Assembly: GCA_022495005.1 (NCBI GenBank)
Contig: JAGYXB010000100.1
Location: 186,001-250,000 of the forward strand
Direction of reading: 5' to 3'
Length of the DNA stretch: 64,000 nt
Source of the DNA: Rhyacophila brunnea
Lineage: Eukaryota; Arthropoda; Insecta; Trichoptera; Rhyacophilidae
The notes under the pieces were generated by a model. That model saw only the letters and a list, made by a program, of their open reading frames with translations. It did not search any database and was not told the DNA's origin. This document shows positions 31,891-43,621 of the stretch, one piece after another. How positions within the stretch are numbered: the first letter of the stretch is position 1; the number at the start of each line of letters is the position of its first letter. A program made the position numbers and the translations under genes.

Positions 31891-34800
31891 ACAATAAATC
31901 CCGGTCACTGCCAGATACGAGATATTTCGGTAGTACTAATAATTCGGTCAAAACAAAATAGTTCGTGTCAACCAGTTTGTGTTAATGTTTAAAATCCATT
32001 TTTTTCAAGAAAAACTGTTTTAAGAGGTACAACAAATAATAAATAGTGAGTTATTTATGAGTTATTTTAAATGTACTAAATTAAAAAAACCAATAGTTTT
32101 ATTTTTTATTTTTTGGAGAAGTTTTGATGAAGGCAAATGCCTTTTTACGGCAGTCAAAAGGTGAAAAAAGTGAACTCCCAGTAAAATAACTCACCGGTCG
32201 CCACTGGTTGTAACCATCCACTAAAAATACGATACGAATCAGTGCATTCTTATCAATTAAATTCTGTGATAAAACTCTCTCTCTCAAAGTCTTCATGAAG
32301 TTTTCGAAATGCTACCAGAGTTTATCCGTGCAAATGAGCAAACATTGTTTTGTAGAATGGAAACGTTTTTCAATTTCCCAACTGCGAGGAATTGAAAACC
32401 GACGTCGTCAGGTTAACGAAACCAACTAGCGAAGTTGAAAACTCAAGTTTATGGAGCTGTGGCTTTATCATTTGCAAACTTTCGCGCTCGAGCTTTTAGT
32501 CTCGGTAATGAATCTTACGATGGTTATTGAACTGAAATACGAAATCTCCGAGCTTTAAGGTTTAAAGAACGTCACTTAGATGATACAAACTGTTATATTG
32601 CGTTATCTAATTGTTTGGTTTTCTTGATTAGGTACGTGTTATCTTTTCGGCTTACTTTCATTACAGTTATATTTGATGAAAATATTTTTTAGTGCACAAT
32701 GCAAATCAACCATACAAAATCAACGTAAACTCATCAATATGATTGAATCTAAAGTAAGTTTTACGGAATATGAATTGTCGTACAGCTTGAAGTACCAAAG
32801 TACGACATCTTTTATTGTTATATAATGTAAATTTAGATGAATTTAATTTTATTATTTTTGAATAGAGAGATTTTTATGTCTTCAACCTGGTTTTTGAAAT
32901 TGTTAGTATATAATAACTTAGCTGATATTGATCATTGATAAACTAAACGGAATAAGTACTTATTACTTATTGTGTTTTATTATAATACAGCGTCTTTTCA
33001 CCAACAATTGTGACGGTTGAATTTTGGTTAAAATAAGTTAGTCTTTTGTTTTATAGATGAATGCGCTCAATATATAATAAATTAATAATGTTAAATTCTA
33101 ATGTACTTCAGTTTTGTACTATTCCATTTGAGTCGTTATTTGCGACCCGGGTTTCGCCTTTCGGCATCTGCAGGCGCTGTGTACACTCGCCAAAAGGAAA
33201 ATAAACACTGACACAACTTATATAACAAATCAATACAATAAAGTGTGTAAAAACTCCATTATCTACCTATCAAGTCGAGGGTCACAATAAAAAAAATATA
33301 ACAAAAAAATTATGAATGGTTGAAGTGTTTATAAAACACCGACTATATTATCAATAATAATACACTCGATGTGTTTAAAAATCGTCAAACTCTAATAATA
33401 TAAGTAATTAATTTCCAAACACAAAATTCTAAATCCATTAGAATTTAAATTTAAATGCAGTCAAGTACCTACCTTACCTTATAGTATTAATTTTAGAATA
33501 ATGTTTAAGTGTTTATAATTTCATTTTCACTGTCCCAAAAGCCCTGCCATTAAAAAAGTGTTTATTCACATATATTTTAAGCAAAAAAACATATATGTCA
33601 ACATAACCAATACAATTAATTAGACACCTTTTCATGTTTTTCTCCTACAACGATACGAGAGACAATAATTATTTTCCCTCATATCCTTTTGGTTTAGCAA
33701 CGTAAAATGAAATATTCTATAAATAATAGTTAAATTTATAGTATGATTTATTTTAATTAAAATGATAGCCCTCCTCGAAGAATCGATAGCTAACACCATT
33801 ACTTATTCATTATGCGCTTATTGCTAAATAGGTATGTTACGTTTATAAATACGCCATAGAAATAATCTACGCTTTTCTTTGACTATTTTACCTGCCATTC
33901 CCTTTGAAGCGTATACTTAACCTTCATTATTACATGTTAAGATTCGATTACGGGCGTCGCTCATCGAAAAAAAGCGTCGCGACGCATTTGCCAATTCCGG
34001 AAATACGTTGAGGTCGTTAAGGTAATTTGATAGGTGGGCGGATATAGGCTGCGCTTAGACGTTAACCCAAAAATTTAACAAATTGGATTCGCCGTTATCT
34101 CTTTGATCATCACGGGCCTTCCCCGTCGCTCTAAATATAAATGGCCAGAATCAAAAGGAAATGTATTTCAGATTTCCTTATGCTTTCCGCATGAAAAGAA
34201 TATGAATAATTGCATACATATGAGATACTCCTCAACAAAGTATTTCTACGAAACGTTTCATATTGTAGGCTACGTAATAAAGGATTGATACCAATTATTT
34301 TTTGTCAAATCGATGATATTGACAACCTTTTAACAATACACAGTCAGTGTCTTTAGATATGTACGTCAGTATCACGCTCGACTAATAATTCGAGTGCGCC
34401 TACTCGCTGAACAACCATTGAATATAGGCATTCGCGCCTTCTACCTGAACCTCAGTTTATCATGTCAACGCTGCTATCTGATTACTTTATCTAGATAATT
34501 GTGATGAATTGTTGCAAATGTTATTAAATTAATTAATGGTATTATTAACTTTTTACCGGCACGAGCTGGTTGTGGTTTTATTTCCACCTTTCAAAATGTA
34601 TTTTGACGAATTCACACGAAGTAAGTATGTTAATTAAGCATTTTTTTAATTATGGTAGAATATTATTGCAATATTTTTGATCAGGTTAATTTTGACTAAA
34701 GCGACGCGTATCCTGCACTGAGATTGTGAACACCCTTCTATGTTTTTTTTTTTTTTTTTTTTTTAAATATGTTATAATTTATAATATAACATATTGCCAT

Positions 34801-35610
34801 TATAATTGACAAATAAAAGCATCCCTCTTACCGAGGCTGCTTAAGACGATACTTCAGTGAAACGGCAAATAATTTTCAACTATAGGTGCTGCGAAATTTT
34901 GGACTCGCTGGCGATCGGAGAGTGAACGTCAAGGTGTGAACACGTCAATATGTTTCGTGATGGCGACGGGGGTATTAATTCTTAAATCGTGTAAAGATGA
35001 CTAAAAACGTTACCCATTCACTTGAAAAAGAAAACATGTCAATGAATATATTATTATTGTTACTAATAGAACAATAAACAGAACATTAAATAGACGCATG
35101 TTGGATTTATAAGACAAATTATATTTCGTTCGCACGCGCGACTCGCAATCCGCGCATCGCCTAGCCACGATCTTTTTAGACCATGCATCAACTGAGGTAT
35201 AGCCTTAAAGCTTAATTAAAGACATCACGGTCTGCTTGAATCGATTTATTATTCTGATAATCGTTCTAATTGCACCACTGTCGTAAATCCTTGTTATTCT
35301 ACTTTACTTGTCTACATTTCCACATGTTATATATCACAATACATTCGTTCTGTTGTTAAAAAATGAACTCAACATAATCTTGCAATTAAAATGGTCATTA
35401 TAAATTTTCTGTGATTTTCTTTGTGAGTAAGTATTCTGTAAAGTCAATCATAATAAAGATAAAACCATTAATTTTCTCAATTTTTTTTGATTTCAGGTAA
35501 GAATAATCTCTTCATAATGATACGCACGTTCTTCAGCAATGTAAGTGAGGATCCTGTTTACTTTTCCACCGTTCGTATTTATTCACATAAATTATGCGTC
35601 AACGAATGGG
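31891..35610. other. Long stretch without recognised genes
   Basis: AT-rich, with short open frames only. CGCCACTG at 32199-32206 could be a hAT end without a partner. A 22-T run lies at 34743-34764. Small GC-richer unique patches at 33130-33190, 33945-34010 and 34880-34970 could be exonic or regulatory but carry no recognisable domain. Confidence 0.4.
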
Positions 35611-36505
35611 ACTTCTTCTTCTTGTGCTATCCACTACTCTTCAACAAATAATTGAAGAAGTCTTTGGAAATATAATTTAGAGAACCGGTCTTTCGTGTTT
35701 ATTTCTTTCAGAACGGAGATTATTTAGACCTCCCTATCGTTCATTGAATCCTTAGCCTTGCTATTATGGTCTAAATCTCATAACCATTAAGAAATTTGAA
35801 AAAAATTACAGTCTTGACATGACGATCTTTAGGAAATTTTCTTCGGTTATGTCTGCCCTTTAGCTCGAGCATATGGACGCCATACGGCGTTTTCAAAAAT
35901 CCTTGTTGCTTGCCAGTCTTCTTGCCTCACTCCAGGTCATACCAACATCCCGTAGATCCTGCTCCGTAGCTTAAAGACCAGGCAAGCAAGGTTGAAGTTC
36001 TCTTCTGCCATCCGCAGCGTCAATTCACTCTCATTGTGATGTGAAGCTGCTTGGTTTGCTCTCTTATCTCCTCATACTCCTAAAGTACTGCATACAAAGT
36101 ATCCGTCGCAAACATCTGCTCTCGAAGTTCAGCATACGTATGCTCTGAGCCTTCGTGAGGTGCGATGATTCGATGAGTCGAATAGGCGGTATTTGGTTTC
36201 AACCGAGTACAGTCCCATACACTGCATCAAGTTGAATGTTGCTTCAGGCATTCCCATAGGAACTATCTTTGCAAATGTCATTTACCGTTATGTATATTCC
36301 TAGGTATTCGAAGCTGTCGACACTCTCTATGTTTTTCTCTCAGGACGGGTGCAATTGGAAAAAAGTTGGTTTTCTTTGCTTATATTGCATGTATTGTCAA
36401 ACCAACGCTAGACGAGTTTTCATGTAGTCTGTCAATTGTTTCTTGAATGCCCTCGTTTGAGTTATCGAATATGACAACATCATCGGCGTATATACATGTG
36501 TGTAA
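35611..36505 (-). pseudogene. LINE fragment (family P), RT to C-terminus
   Basis: On the minus strand 36500-36470 encodes YADDVVIF, the reverse-transcriptase catalytic motif. VDSFEYLGIYIT follows near 36325, and further C-terminal pieces run down to about 35830 (TWSEARRLASNKD region). Stops and frameshifts are frequent. The CTTCTTCTTCTTG run at 35614-35626 is a LINE tail, possibly of a different family. The fragment abuts a partial family-W MITE. Confidence 0.75.
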
Positions 36506-36752
36506 TATGTATTCTTAATCCAACGAAAACAAGTATGTATGATTGAAAAAGTGTGCACAATTTTGTCGTATCACCCGAAATATATCATAACTATTATGGT
36601 TTGGTTAGGCGGGGTTTAATTAAATTTTAAAAACTAACCAACACCATCTGTACATTGTAGTCTTAGTTCAATAAAAACAATTTGACTACCAAAGTTTAAT
36701 GTGCACTATTTATGGCGAATCTTAAAAGCCTACCTCCACCCTTCGCTACTAC
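36506..36752. mobile_element. hAT-type MITE, family W copy D (right half only)
   Basis: Matches the right half of the other W copies: ATGGTTTGGTTAGGCGGGG, AACTAACCAACACCATCTGT, CCTACCTCCACCCTTCGCTACT. The left half is absent. Confidence 0.83.
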
Positions 36753-37390
36753 CTGTACTCATAGCGAATAAGTTTAACTACAGATGGAGGTCACGCACAT
36801 TTAAAAAAAAATAGTTAATTGATTCAACATGTAAGTGCGTTATGTGTGGCAATTTCCATGTAACATTTTAATGTAAACCACGCTCTTAACGCTTTTTAAT
36901 ATGTGTTAAAGGAAAAAATGATTGATTAGCATGAAAAAAATATCACAAGGGAGCGTGTCAACGGGAATAATTTAAAAATATTATCGAAAGCCCGAAAGCG
37001 TTCGCTAACGTCTACAAGCGAATGTATAAAATTTCAATGAATTACATTTTTCTAAGTGTTCAGCGAGGGGAAGGCTCCGAGGGGCAATACGAAAGCTTCA
37101 GACACTTTCCAAAGCGTGATGGATTAAAGGTATAAAAGCTGACGCGATTTGCGATACTGTCAGGTGCAATCCGGCCGGGGAACGAAGAGGTATTTCCACG
37201 TTCGTTTAGCACATATTTTTTCATCCTTCGCAGGGAGACTTTGAATCTATTTGTATCCATTAAAGTCACGCGTCATTTAGAAAATTTAATGATAACATCA
37301 CGAGGAAATATTTGATAGTATCACCAATACTCTACTACTATCATTACACAAACATAATAATAATTTACACAGATTAATTAAAAATAATTA
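36753..37390. other. Unannotated stretch with a possible TATA promoter
   Basis: 36990-37270 is less AT-rich and unique. TATAAAAG lies at 37129-37136, and TCAGGTG about 27 bases downstream could be an initiator. No downstream gene supports it. Confidence 0.25.
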
Positions 37391-37862
37391 CAAGATAAAA
37401 AGAATTTTTTGTATACCACGTTTTTAAATTTTCTGTTGAATCATATAAACTTGACAATCATATGTATTAATAAATACTTTTTTTGTACATGATAGAAATA
37501 CTGAATAAATATAGAACACTGAAATGTCATTTTGACATTTCATTTTGATTTCCATAGTAACGCACGTATATATTATTAATTTAGTTGCTAGTACCCCCTT
37601 AGCAATCAATAATAGTCTTTTACTTTTTACGGATTTTTCTAAAATAACTTTCCAAACAAAACTGAATTAACTGAAAATGAATTCAATTCTGCTTAAAGAT
37701 GGCTAAAAGTATTAAAGGAATGCATTGGCATCGTGTTCTGATATATTCTAAAAATTTCAAATGTCTAGCTAGTCGGGAAGTTAGTTAAAAATCGATTGCA
37801 AGATTTGTACTGGACAAACAACCACCGGACAAACAAGAATACGAGCTAATAAAAACGTTGTA
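37391..37862. repeat. Interspersed repeat family M copy 1
   Basis: Matches 55465-55930 (inverted) and 61098-61560 (same orientation). Shared blocks are TTTTCTGTTGAATCATATAAAC, the perfect palindrome AAATGTCATTTTGACATTT, CCATAGTAACGCACGTATAT and AATGCATTGGCATCGTGTTC. The superfamily is unknown. Confidence 0.85.
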
Positions 37863-38370
37863 AAAAATATTATAAATTAGATACAAGGAAGTTCACCGAA
37901 TGAGCTCAGCAGACTCTATTTTAAGAATTTATAAAACAACGTCCACCTATACTCATCTTCACGTAAATGAAATATATCAACATCCCAAGCGACTTGGTTG
38001 AACAGAGTTATTGCCCTCCCAATTGGCATCAGCAATGGCAGGTTACTTCTGCTCCTTGGGAGAACAAACAACTGATGCTTCCGATTTCTAAGATAGTTAT
38101 CAGGGCCACACAAGTCAATACTACCAAGAATGGCAGAGTTCTCATTTACACCACGTATAAGTAAAAAAAAATACGTGGCCAAATATTGATATTTTCTAGC
38201 ATTTAAACTACAGTATGTAAGCATACCTAAGAGAAAGCCAGTTAGATAAAGCCACGGATAGTATCTATATATCCTCAAGTTATTATTATCCTCGTCATTC
38301 GTTCGGTATTTCATTGTCTGATATGGCGGTATAATCGATTGCAGGTCAGACAATAATTATAGATATGGAT
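37863..38370 (-). pseudogene. LINE 3' end (family K), 145-codon C-terminal frame
   Basis: The minus-strand frame 37916-38353 encodes the C-terminal tail of a LINE reverse transcriptase. It carries a SRSNLPLLMPIGRAITLFN block (the conserved R-N-LP..R...L.N tail of Jockey/CR1-like elements), then DVDIFHLREDEYRWTLFYKF and stop. The same protein tail occurs at 57120-57347 and in degraded form at 46478. The frame is open but lacks the catalytic domains. Confidence 0.8.
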
Positions 38371-39655
38371 TAACTTAATTCTGATAAAAATATATATAAC
38401 GTAAAATCTATAATTTCAAACATTTGTGCAATACCGTTTTATTTGTGGCTTCGTCTAATATTTTAGATTTACTAAGGGCCGTATGTATGAGTTTACCAAA
38501 CTTTTTATAAGCTATTTAACCGATGTTCCACCATATAGCGTATAGCACTGTTTGTGACGTAATCAATCGACGTCACACGTCATTCAAATGGCTGCTTCAT
38601 CTATCACTTTCAAATGTCATTTTAATAATGCATTCATTACAACAAACATTTGCTTGAGGCCCTCGTTCATTTTGTAGACTCTGTAAAACATTTGCGAACT
38701 TTAAAAACAATTCATAGTCGTGCTGTTTACAAAATACGTATAATTTTGATCCATAGTCTATAATCTAGATAGTAGGTAACTGATACAATGCCTCGCATTT
38801 CGCTTAAAAAATGCAGTATTTCTCATGGATAGATAAGATGGATTTTCGTAAGTTTCCGATAAAATATCTCCGCTAAACGACCGCAAAGATAGGTACCTAC
38901 TGCTGTATCTGACATTAAAATATGCAATTGGAAGCATTCTGCATTCTTCAAAATATTATGGTACCTACCTACCTAGCTAATTATTGTAAGATAACTATAA
39001 TAAACAAGGCACAACGTCTTGACGTCGCTAAACAACGAATTACATGTGCACTCATGCATACAAATGAGCAGTATATAGCCTATAAAGTATTTGGGAATTT
39101 CATGCATACGACCCTAAGTGGCTCATTACCAAGGATTGACAATTTTATACTAACTAACATCACTGAATACGACGCGTTATATTTTTACGTATTATCTACT
39201 GTGCCATACATACTTATATATTATATTGTTATCTTGATATTACGCCTACAAAATTGTCTAACGTTCCACGTTAACGCTGGAATTTTGTATTCTTGAAAAA
39301 CGTATGATTTATGATATACAAAATTTTTCATCGAATCCATCGATATATCATCATATTTTCTGATGCTTTCCTATAGCTATAATATATACACAAGTGCTTT
39401 CAAATTTCATTGTGTAAGAGAGATGTCTATGTATAGAAACCATTAAGTAATATTCTAATACATTATAATATTATTACTGCGGGGTTTGGAAGCTTCGCAG
39501 TAAAGCTCCTGCCCTTATATACGTGCACGTGCACAAATAAGCTATACTTACTATCGCAATATTAATTGTTAAGAGTTTGTTTACAGTTTTATTGAAAGTA
39601 GCGAGAAGTGGTCTTGTGGAATGTTGTTTTCATGAAACCGCGCAAATTAAACAAC
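38371..39655. other. Unannotated stretch
   Basis: The 124-codon plus-strand frame at 38922-39296 has no recognisable domain and no codon pattern that persuades me. No repeat shared with the rest of the window was found. Confidence 0.4.
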
Positions 39656-39656
39656 G

Positions 39657-39955
39657 TAGACTTCTTCTTATTCGGCCATATCTGCCCATTAGTTGGAGCA
39701 TATAGACACCACGAGGCGCCTCCAAGAATCCCTGTCGCTTAAACGTCGGTCAAACCAGCATCCCGTAGCTCTGCCGTGTACACTCTATAGATAGTATTTA
39801 GCGGCCTTCCAAGATGCTTGGCTTGAAGAACAGACAAGCCAGGCTGAAATTCTCTTCTGGTATCCGCAGCACGTGGCCGAGCCAGGTCCAACGTCACCTC
39901 TTCACTCTCAGCGTGATGAGAGGCTACTTTGTGCGTTCTCTTATCTCCTCGTTTC
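39657..39955 (-). pseudogene. LINE fragment (family P), C-terminal piece
   Basis: Parallels 1-464 and 35830-36100: minus-strand text around HVLRIPEEN and LEGRLNTI is followed by the same 3' segment. It directly precedes foldback J3. Confidence 0.7.
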
Positions 39956-39963
39956 TCCTAAAG

Positions 39964-40612
39964 TCATACAATTTTGAAAACACTTCTGAGAAAACATATT
40001 ATAACCAATAGAAAAAATCTTTTACGTCTCTTGGGTATCGCGCCCTGTGCACAGTACAGTGTGCTTAATGAGTTCCGGCTTACTTGATTACATATCGTAA
40101 ATGGTTATAGGATTATAAATCTTTTCGTAATTAAGTATGCCTCATTTAGCATAGCATAGTTAATTAAAATTATTAGCAAGTTCAAGTAAGTTACAACAGA
40201 AAATATTGGAGTGATCCGTGATGTCGGTTAATTAAAGTAATAAATTATTTGATTTATTTCATTTAATTACAAATAATTAATCAAATAGTACAATCCAGTT
40301 CCACCATGAATTGAAAGTTAGTACTATAAAACAAAATAAAGTAATAAATACTTTAATTTAGAATACAAAAACCGATTGCCTACCGTAACTTAATTTGGAG
40401 AGCGCTTGTGAGTAGGTATTAAAAAAGGCCATTAGTTAAAATTTGTCGCAATTAAACATGGCAATCGTAGCATAGTGGCAATGCACAGGCCGCAATACCC
40501 AAGAGATGCAGGTTTGATTCCTGTCGAGTGTCTTACTTTTTTTCAAAAAGATTTTTTTCTATTGGTTATAATATATTTTCTCAGAAGTGTTTGCAAAATT
40601 ATATATGTTTAA
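39964..40612. repeat. Foldback J3 with tRNA-like modules
   Basis: The outer arms (39964-40016, 40546-40612) are inverted copies around ATTATAACCAATAGAAAAAA and AACACTTCTGAGAAAA. The right module has A-box TAGCATAGTGG (about 40467) and B-box GGTTTGATTCC (about 40511), then a T run at 40535. The left module is a degraded inverted counterpart. Confidence 0.82.
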
Positions 40613-41101
40613 CATTCGATATGTTAAGTCAACTTATACCTAGTTAGTTCTAAGCAATGTCAGAAAACATACGTGTTGTGCTGTCACCCTGATAAGCTAG
40701 AATGCGCTTATTAAAAAAAGCCTTTTTAGATTATTCAGAATATGTTTTTGGCGAAGTCTATCTTTTTTGTTACGTTCTTGTTTTCATGTTATGTCTCCTC
40801 TCAGTCGAAATGGTACGGGCCGATCAATATGCTTCCGGGAAGACATCCGAATTGCGAATTCCAATGCTGGGAAGGAAATTTAGACTCAAAATAGAAATTC
40901 TACGAAAAAAACCTCCGTCCGAGAAGGATTGTTTTATTGACGTTTCTTGAGTCAGCACTTTATTTTCTAAACATTTCAGTCAATTGATTGTACTCGTACA
41001 ATAAACGTTTGTTTGCTTCGTGGTAAACCCTTGAAATACAAACACATTTTTTAAGTCTTCTTCTCTCGGTATCATCTTGAATTGAAAAGATATCTATCTA
41101 T

Positions 41102-41410
41102 CGTCACCTTACTATTAAAACGTCATAACTCTGTTTGAGAAGAATGTTGAGGGGAAGGAAAAAAGTAATACAAATAATATTTTAAACACCTCTTAAATCG
41201 ATGAATCTGGTTGTGAAATACGAGGTTTTAATTCCATTTTTTAAATCACGCGACCTACGAATTTTTAAAATTTGTCGATAGATTGACATCATATTAGTCT
41301 AGAGAGCCGAGGTTTTGATATGATTTAAAATGTTTTTTTGTTTAAATTTTGTCGAACAAACTTCATTTTTCCATAATATTAGACTAACGAGGCTTAATAT
41401 TAAGGTGACG
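41102..41410. mobile_element. hAT-like MITE family R copy 1
   Basis: Ends CGTCACCTTACTATTAA and the complement of CGTCACCTTAATATTAA, with 8-bp flanks CTATCTAT (41094-41101) and CTATCCAT (41411-41418), 7 of 8 matching. 309 bp. A second, inverted copy lies at 45523-45830. Confidence 0.8.
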
Positions 41411-41574
41411 CTATCCATCCTGCGCCAATTGTAACATATCATGGATATTGAGCTATGCACAGACGTTGCTTAGCCGAGGGAATCGTGAGGATACATCTAC
41501 ATCACCATAATATCTCAAAAAATTGACCCACTGTTTTTATGGTTCACGTTTCCATTTCGTATGATAGGACATAC

Positions 41575-41945
41575 GGAGTCTTTGTACATGCCCCCTATCA
41601 CTCGCTATGGTTAAAGGCAGTGTGAGGCTGTATAATAGCGTTTTTCAAATGGTGTAAAAGTAAGGGTAAAGGTGTATTTTTTTAGCGATTTTTGGTATTT
41701 TTTAAGACATCCACTTGAATTATTATTGAGTTGCGAGATATTGACACCAAATAATCCAAAATTGTGTCGCACAATAAAATGTTAATAGCTTTCAAGTAAA
41801 ATAGCGCCACAGGCAATTGTTTTACTATAAGGGAAAAATATTTATGATGTGTGTTTATATCACTTATCTGGTCAACCCACCATACCGGGGCCCAGGCTAG
41901 ATCCCTGTCTGCCCTCCCACTTGTGAGGGCCATGATATGGATTGT
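41575..41945 (+). mobile_element. hAT-like MITE family G copy 3
   Basis: Shares GGTTAAAGGCAGTGTGAGGC, TAGCGATTTTTGG, AATAGCGCCACAGGC, CACCATACCGGGGCCCAGG and GTGAGGGCCATG with the copy at 51941-52336. Borders are approximate. Confidence 0.75.
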
Positions 41946-42439
41946 GGTCAACTGTTTTCATATCTTTTCCAGCCGTTTGAGTACCTACTTAAAGCCATTG
42001 CGATTTTTTATCTTATTTCTCCCTCGCAAGCCACATTATTGTCCATGCGAGGTCACAAATATACCAAATCACTCACCGTCTCTAGGGTGGGAGACTTGCT
42101 TGTTTTTTTATAATAGGTGGTTCCGGAAAATTATCATCATTTTGGTCATGGTTATATTAATGAATTAATTGATGTCCAAGCTTAAACGCATGATCGTCTC
42201 CCCACACGATGGAGTAATCTTACTGTTTGTGGTGTCACCACCTTATTCATATAATATATGTATAATATAATATATATATTACACTATATTATAGTGTAAA
42301 TAAATAATATATACCGGCGAAAGAGAACAGTTTTTAGTAGGTACTTGACATAATATTATGCTTTATAAAAATGTTGATTTTGAAGTTAGGAATTCACTCC
42401 ATCCTTTGTTCTCTAAAATTTAACTGATAAATATACAAA

Positions 42440-42800
42440 AAATACATAATTTGAAAATTTTTTGAAGCATACCTATTAGCAAAAAATCATAGAAAAAGTT
42501 AGACCGCCTGGTATTCGAACTTAGATCTTTCATTATCCGCTCTTTAAGATATTGATCCGGTTATGATTCATGCGAGTTATTTCTAATAACTACGTTTTAT
42601 TTGAGTTACCTACTACTTCAAATACTGCCAATTGAAAGGTGATTGGCTTTGCAATCAATTATTATGGTAAATGCTATTACTTTCATAATTTGTAACCGAC
42701 GTTTAGCGCTAGCTCGAAAAGTAAACGGTGTGAATTCGAATCCCACCACGTCTAACTGTTTTATAGGATTTTTTTCTAATAGGTAGGTAAGTCTCCGAGA
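42440..42800. repeat. Foldback J4 with tRNA-like modules
   Basis: Inverted halves: GTTAGACCGCCTGGTATTCGAA at about 42500 against TTCGAATCCCACCACGTCTAAC at about 42732. The right half holds B-box-like TTCGAATCCCACC after GCTAGCTCG. The flanks carry the AAAAAATCATAG/TAGGATTTTTTTCTAA pair. Confidence 0.7.
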
Positions 42801-43619
42801 TTTAAAAAAATATATGTTTTATATAATAAAGAACCTTACATTGTATGTATTCAATACTGAATAAATAAAATAATAATCACAAATAATATAATATATTATA
42901 TATATTTTCAAGTAATGACGTGTAAATAGGTACTAAGTGCCTTCTACTGCGTCCCTGGCAGCGGATAGGTCTCTATTTGGATCATTAAATCCCGATTGGT
43001 TTCTTCATTTTGCCTAGAAAACCAATTTTACTTTAAGCCCCTTTTGCAGACTTCTCGCGACACTTCGATTTCGATGAAATAGATTCAGGAAGCCGTACCC
43101 TGACGTAAACTACAATATTCTATTAACTTTATCAATGCTCTCTGTTTTAATAGTGTGATTATTAAACTGAGAGTAACATTATATACACTTACATATTAAT
43201 AACTGTTAATTTATTATTTATTGAATACCTAAGTAATATCACTCAAAGCTCTTCCTAACGGTTATATGATGTACCCTACGTATTTAATTATCATTCTAAT
43301 TTTGATGGTGTTTATATTAGTGGTGAAAGCTCAGTAATAAGCCTTTGCCAAATGTTTACCTTGGCTTGTGAGAAGATAATTTAGTTATTAGAATTATTGT
43401 CAAAATAGATTTATATTGGGCCTATTTAAATTATCCAACGGACGCTAAATGGCTACAAAACCACCTTATACTTTGACGATACGTGGATGCGAAAATTTAA
43501 GGCTGGAGAGGGGTGGAAGAAACTTGAGGAGGCTGTAATCTAATGGAAGTTGGATCCTTAGTGAAAGTTAACAACTACGATACTATTGAATGAACTGATA
43601 TTAAGTAGTTTCGCTATTA
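42801..43619. other. Unannotated stretch
   Basis: No gene or shared repeat recognised. Confidence 0.5.
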
Positions 43620-43621
43620 TA

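Noticed and set aside
30934..32206. A full hAT element around the transposase C-terminus at 31570
   Set aside because: CAGTGGCG at 30934 and CGCCACTG at 32199 could be ends, but the adjacent 8-bp flanks (ACTAATGG, GTTGTAAC) do not match and the inner terminal bases differ.
37129..37160. TATA promoter of a host gene
   Set aside because: TATAAAAG with a weak initiator is easily found by chance in this composition, and no gene follows.
38922..39296. 124-codon plus-strand frame as a gene
   Set aside because: No recognisable domain, no start context or splice support. In AT-rich DNA one such frame in 64 kb is not surprising.
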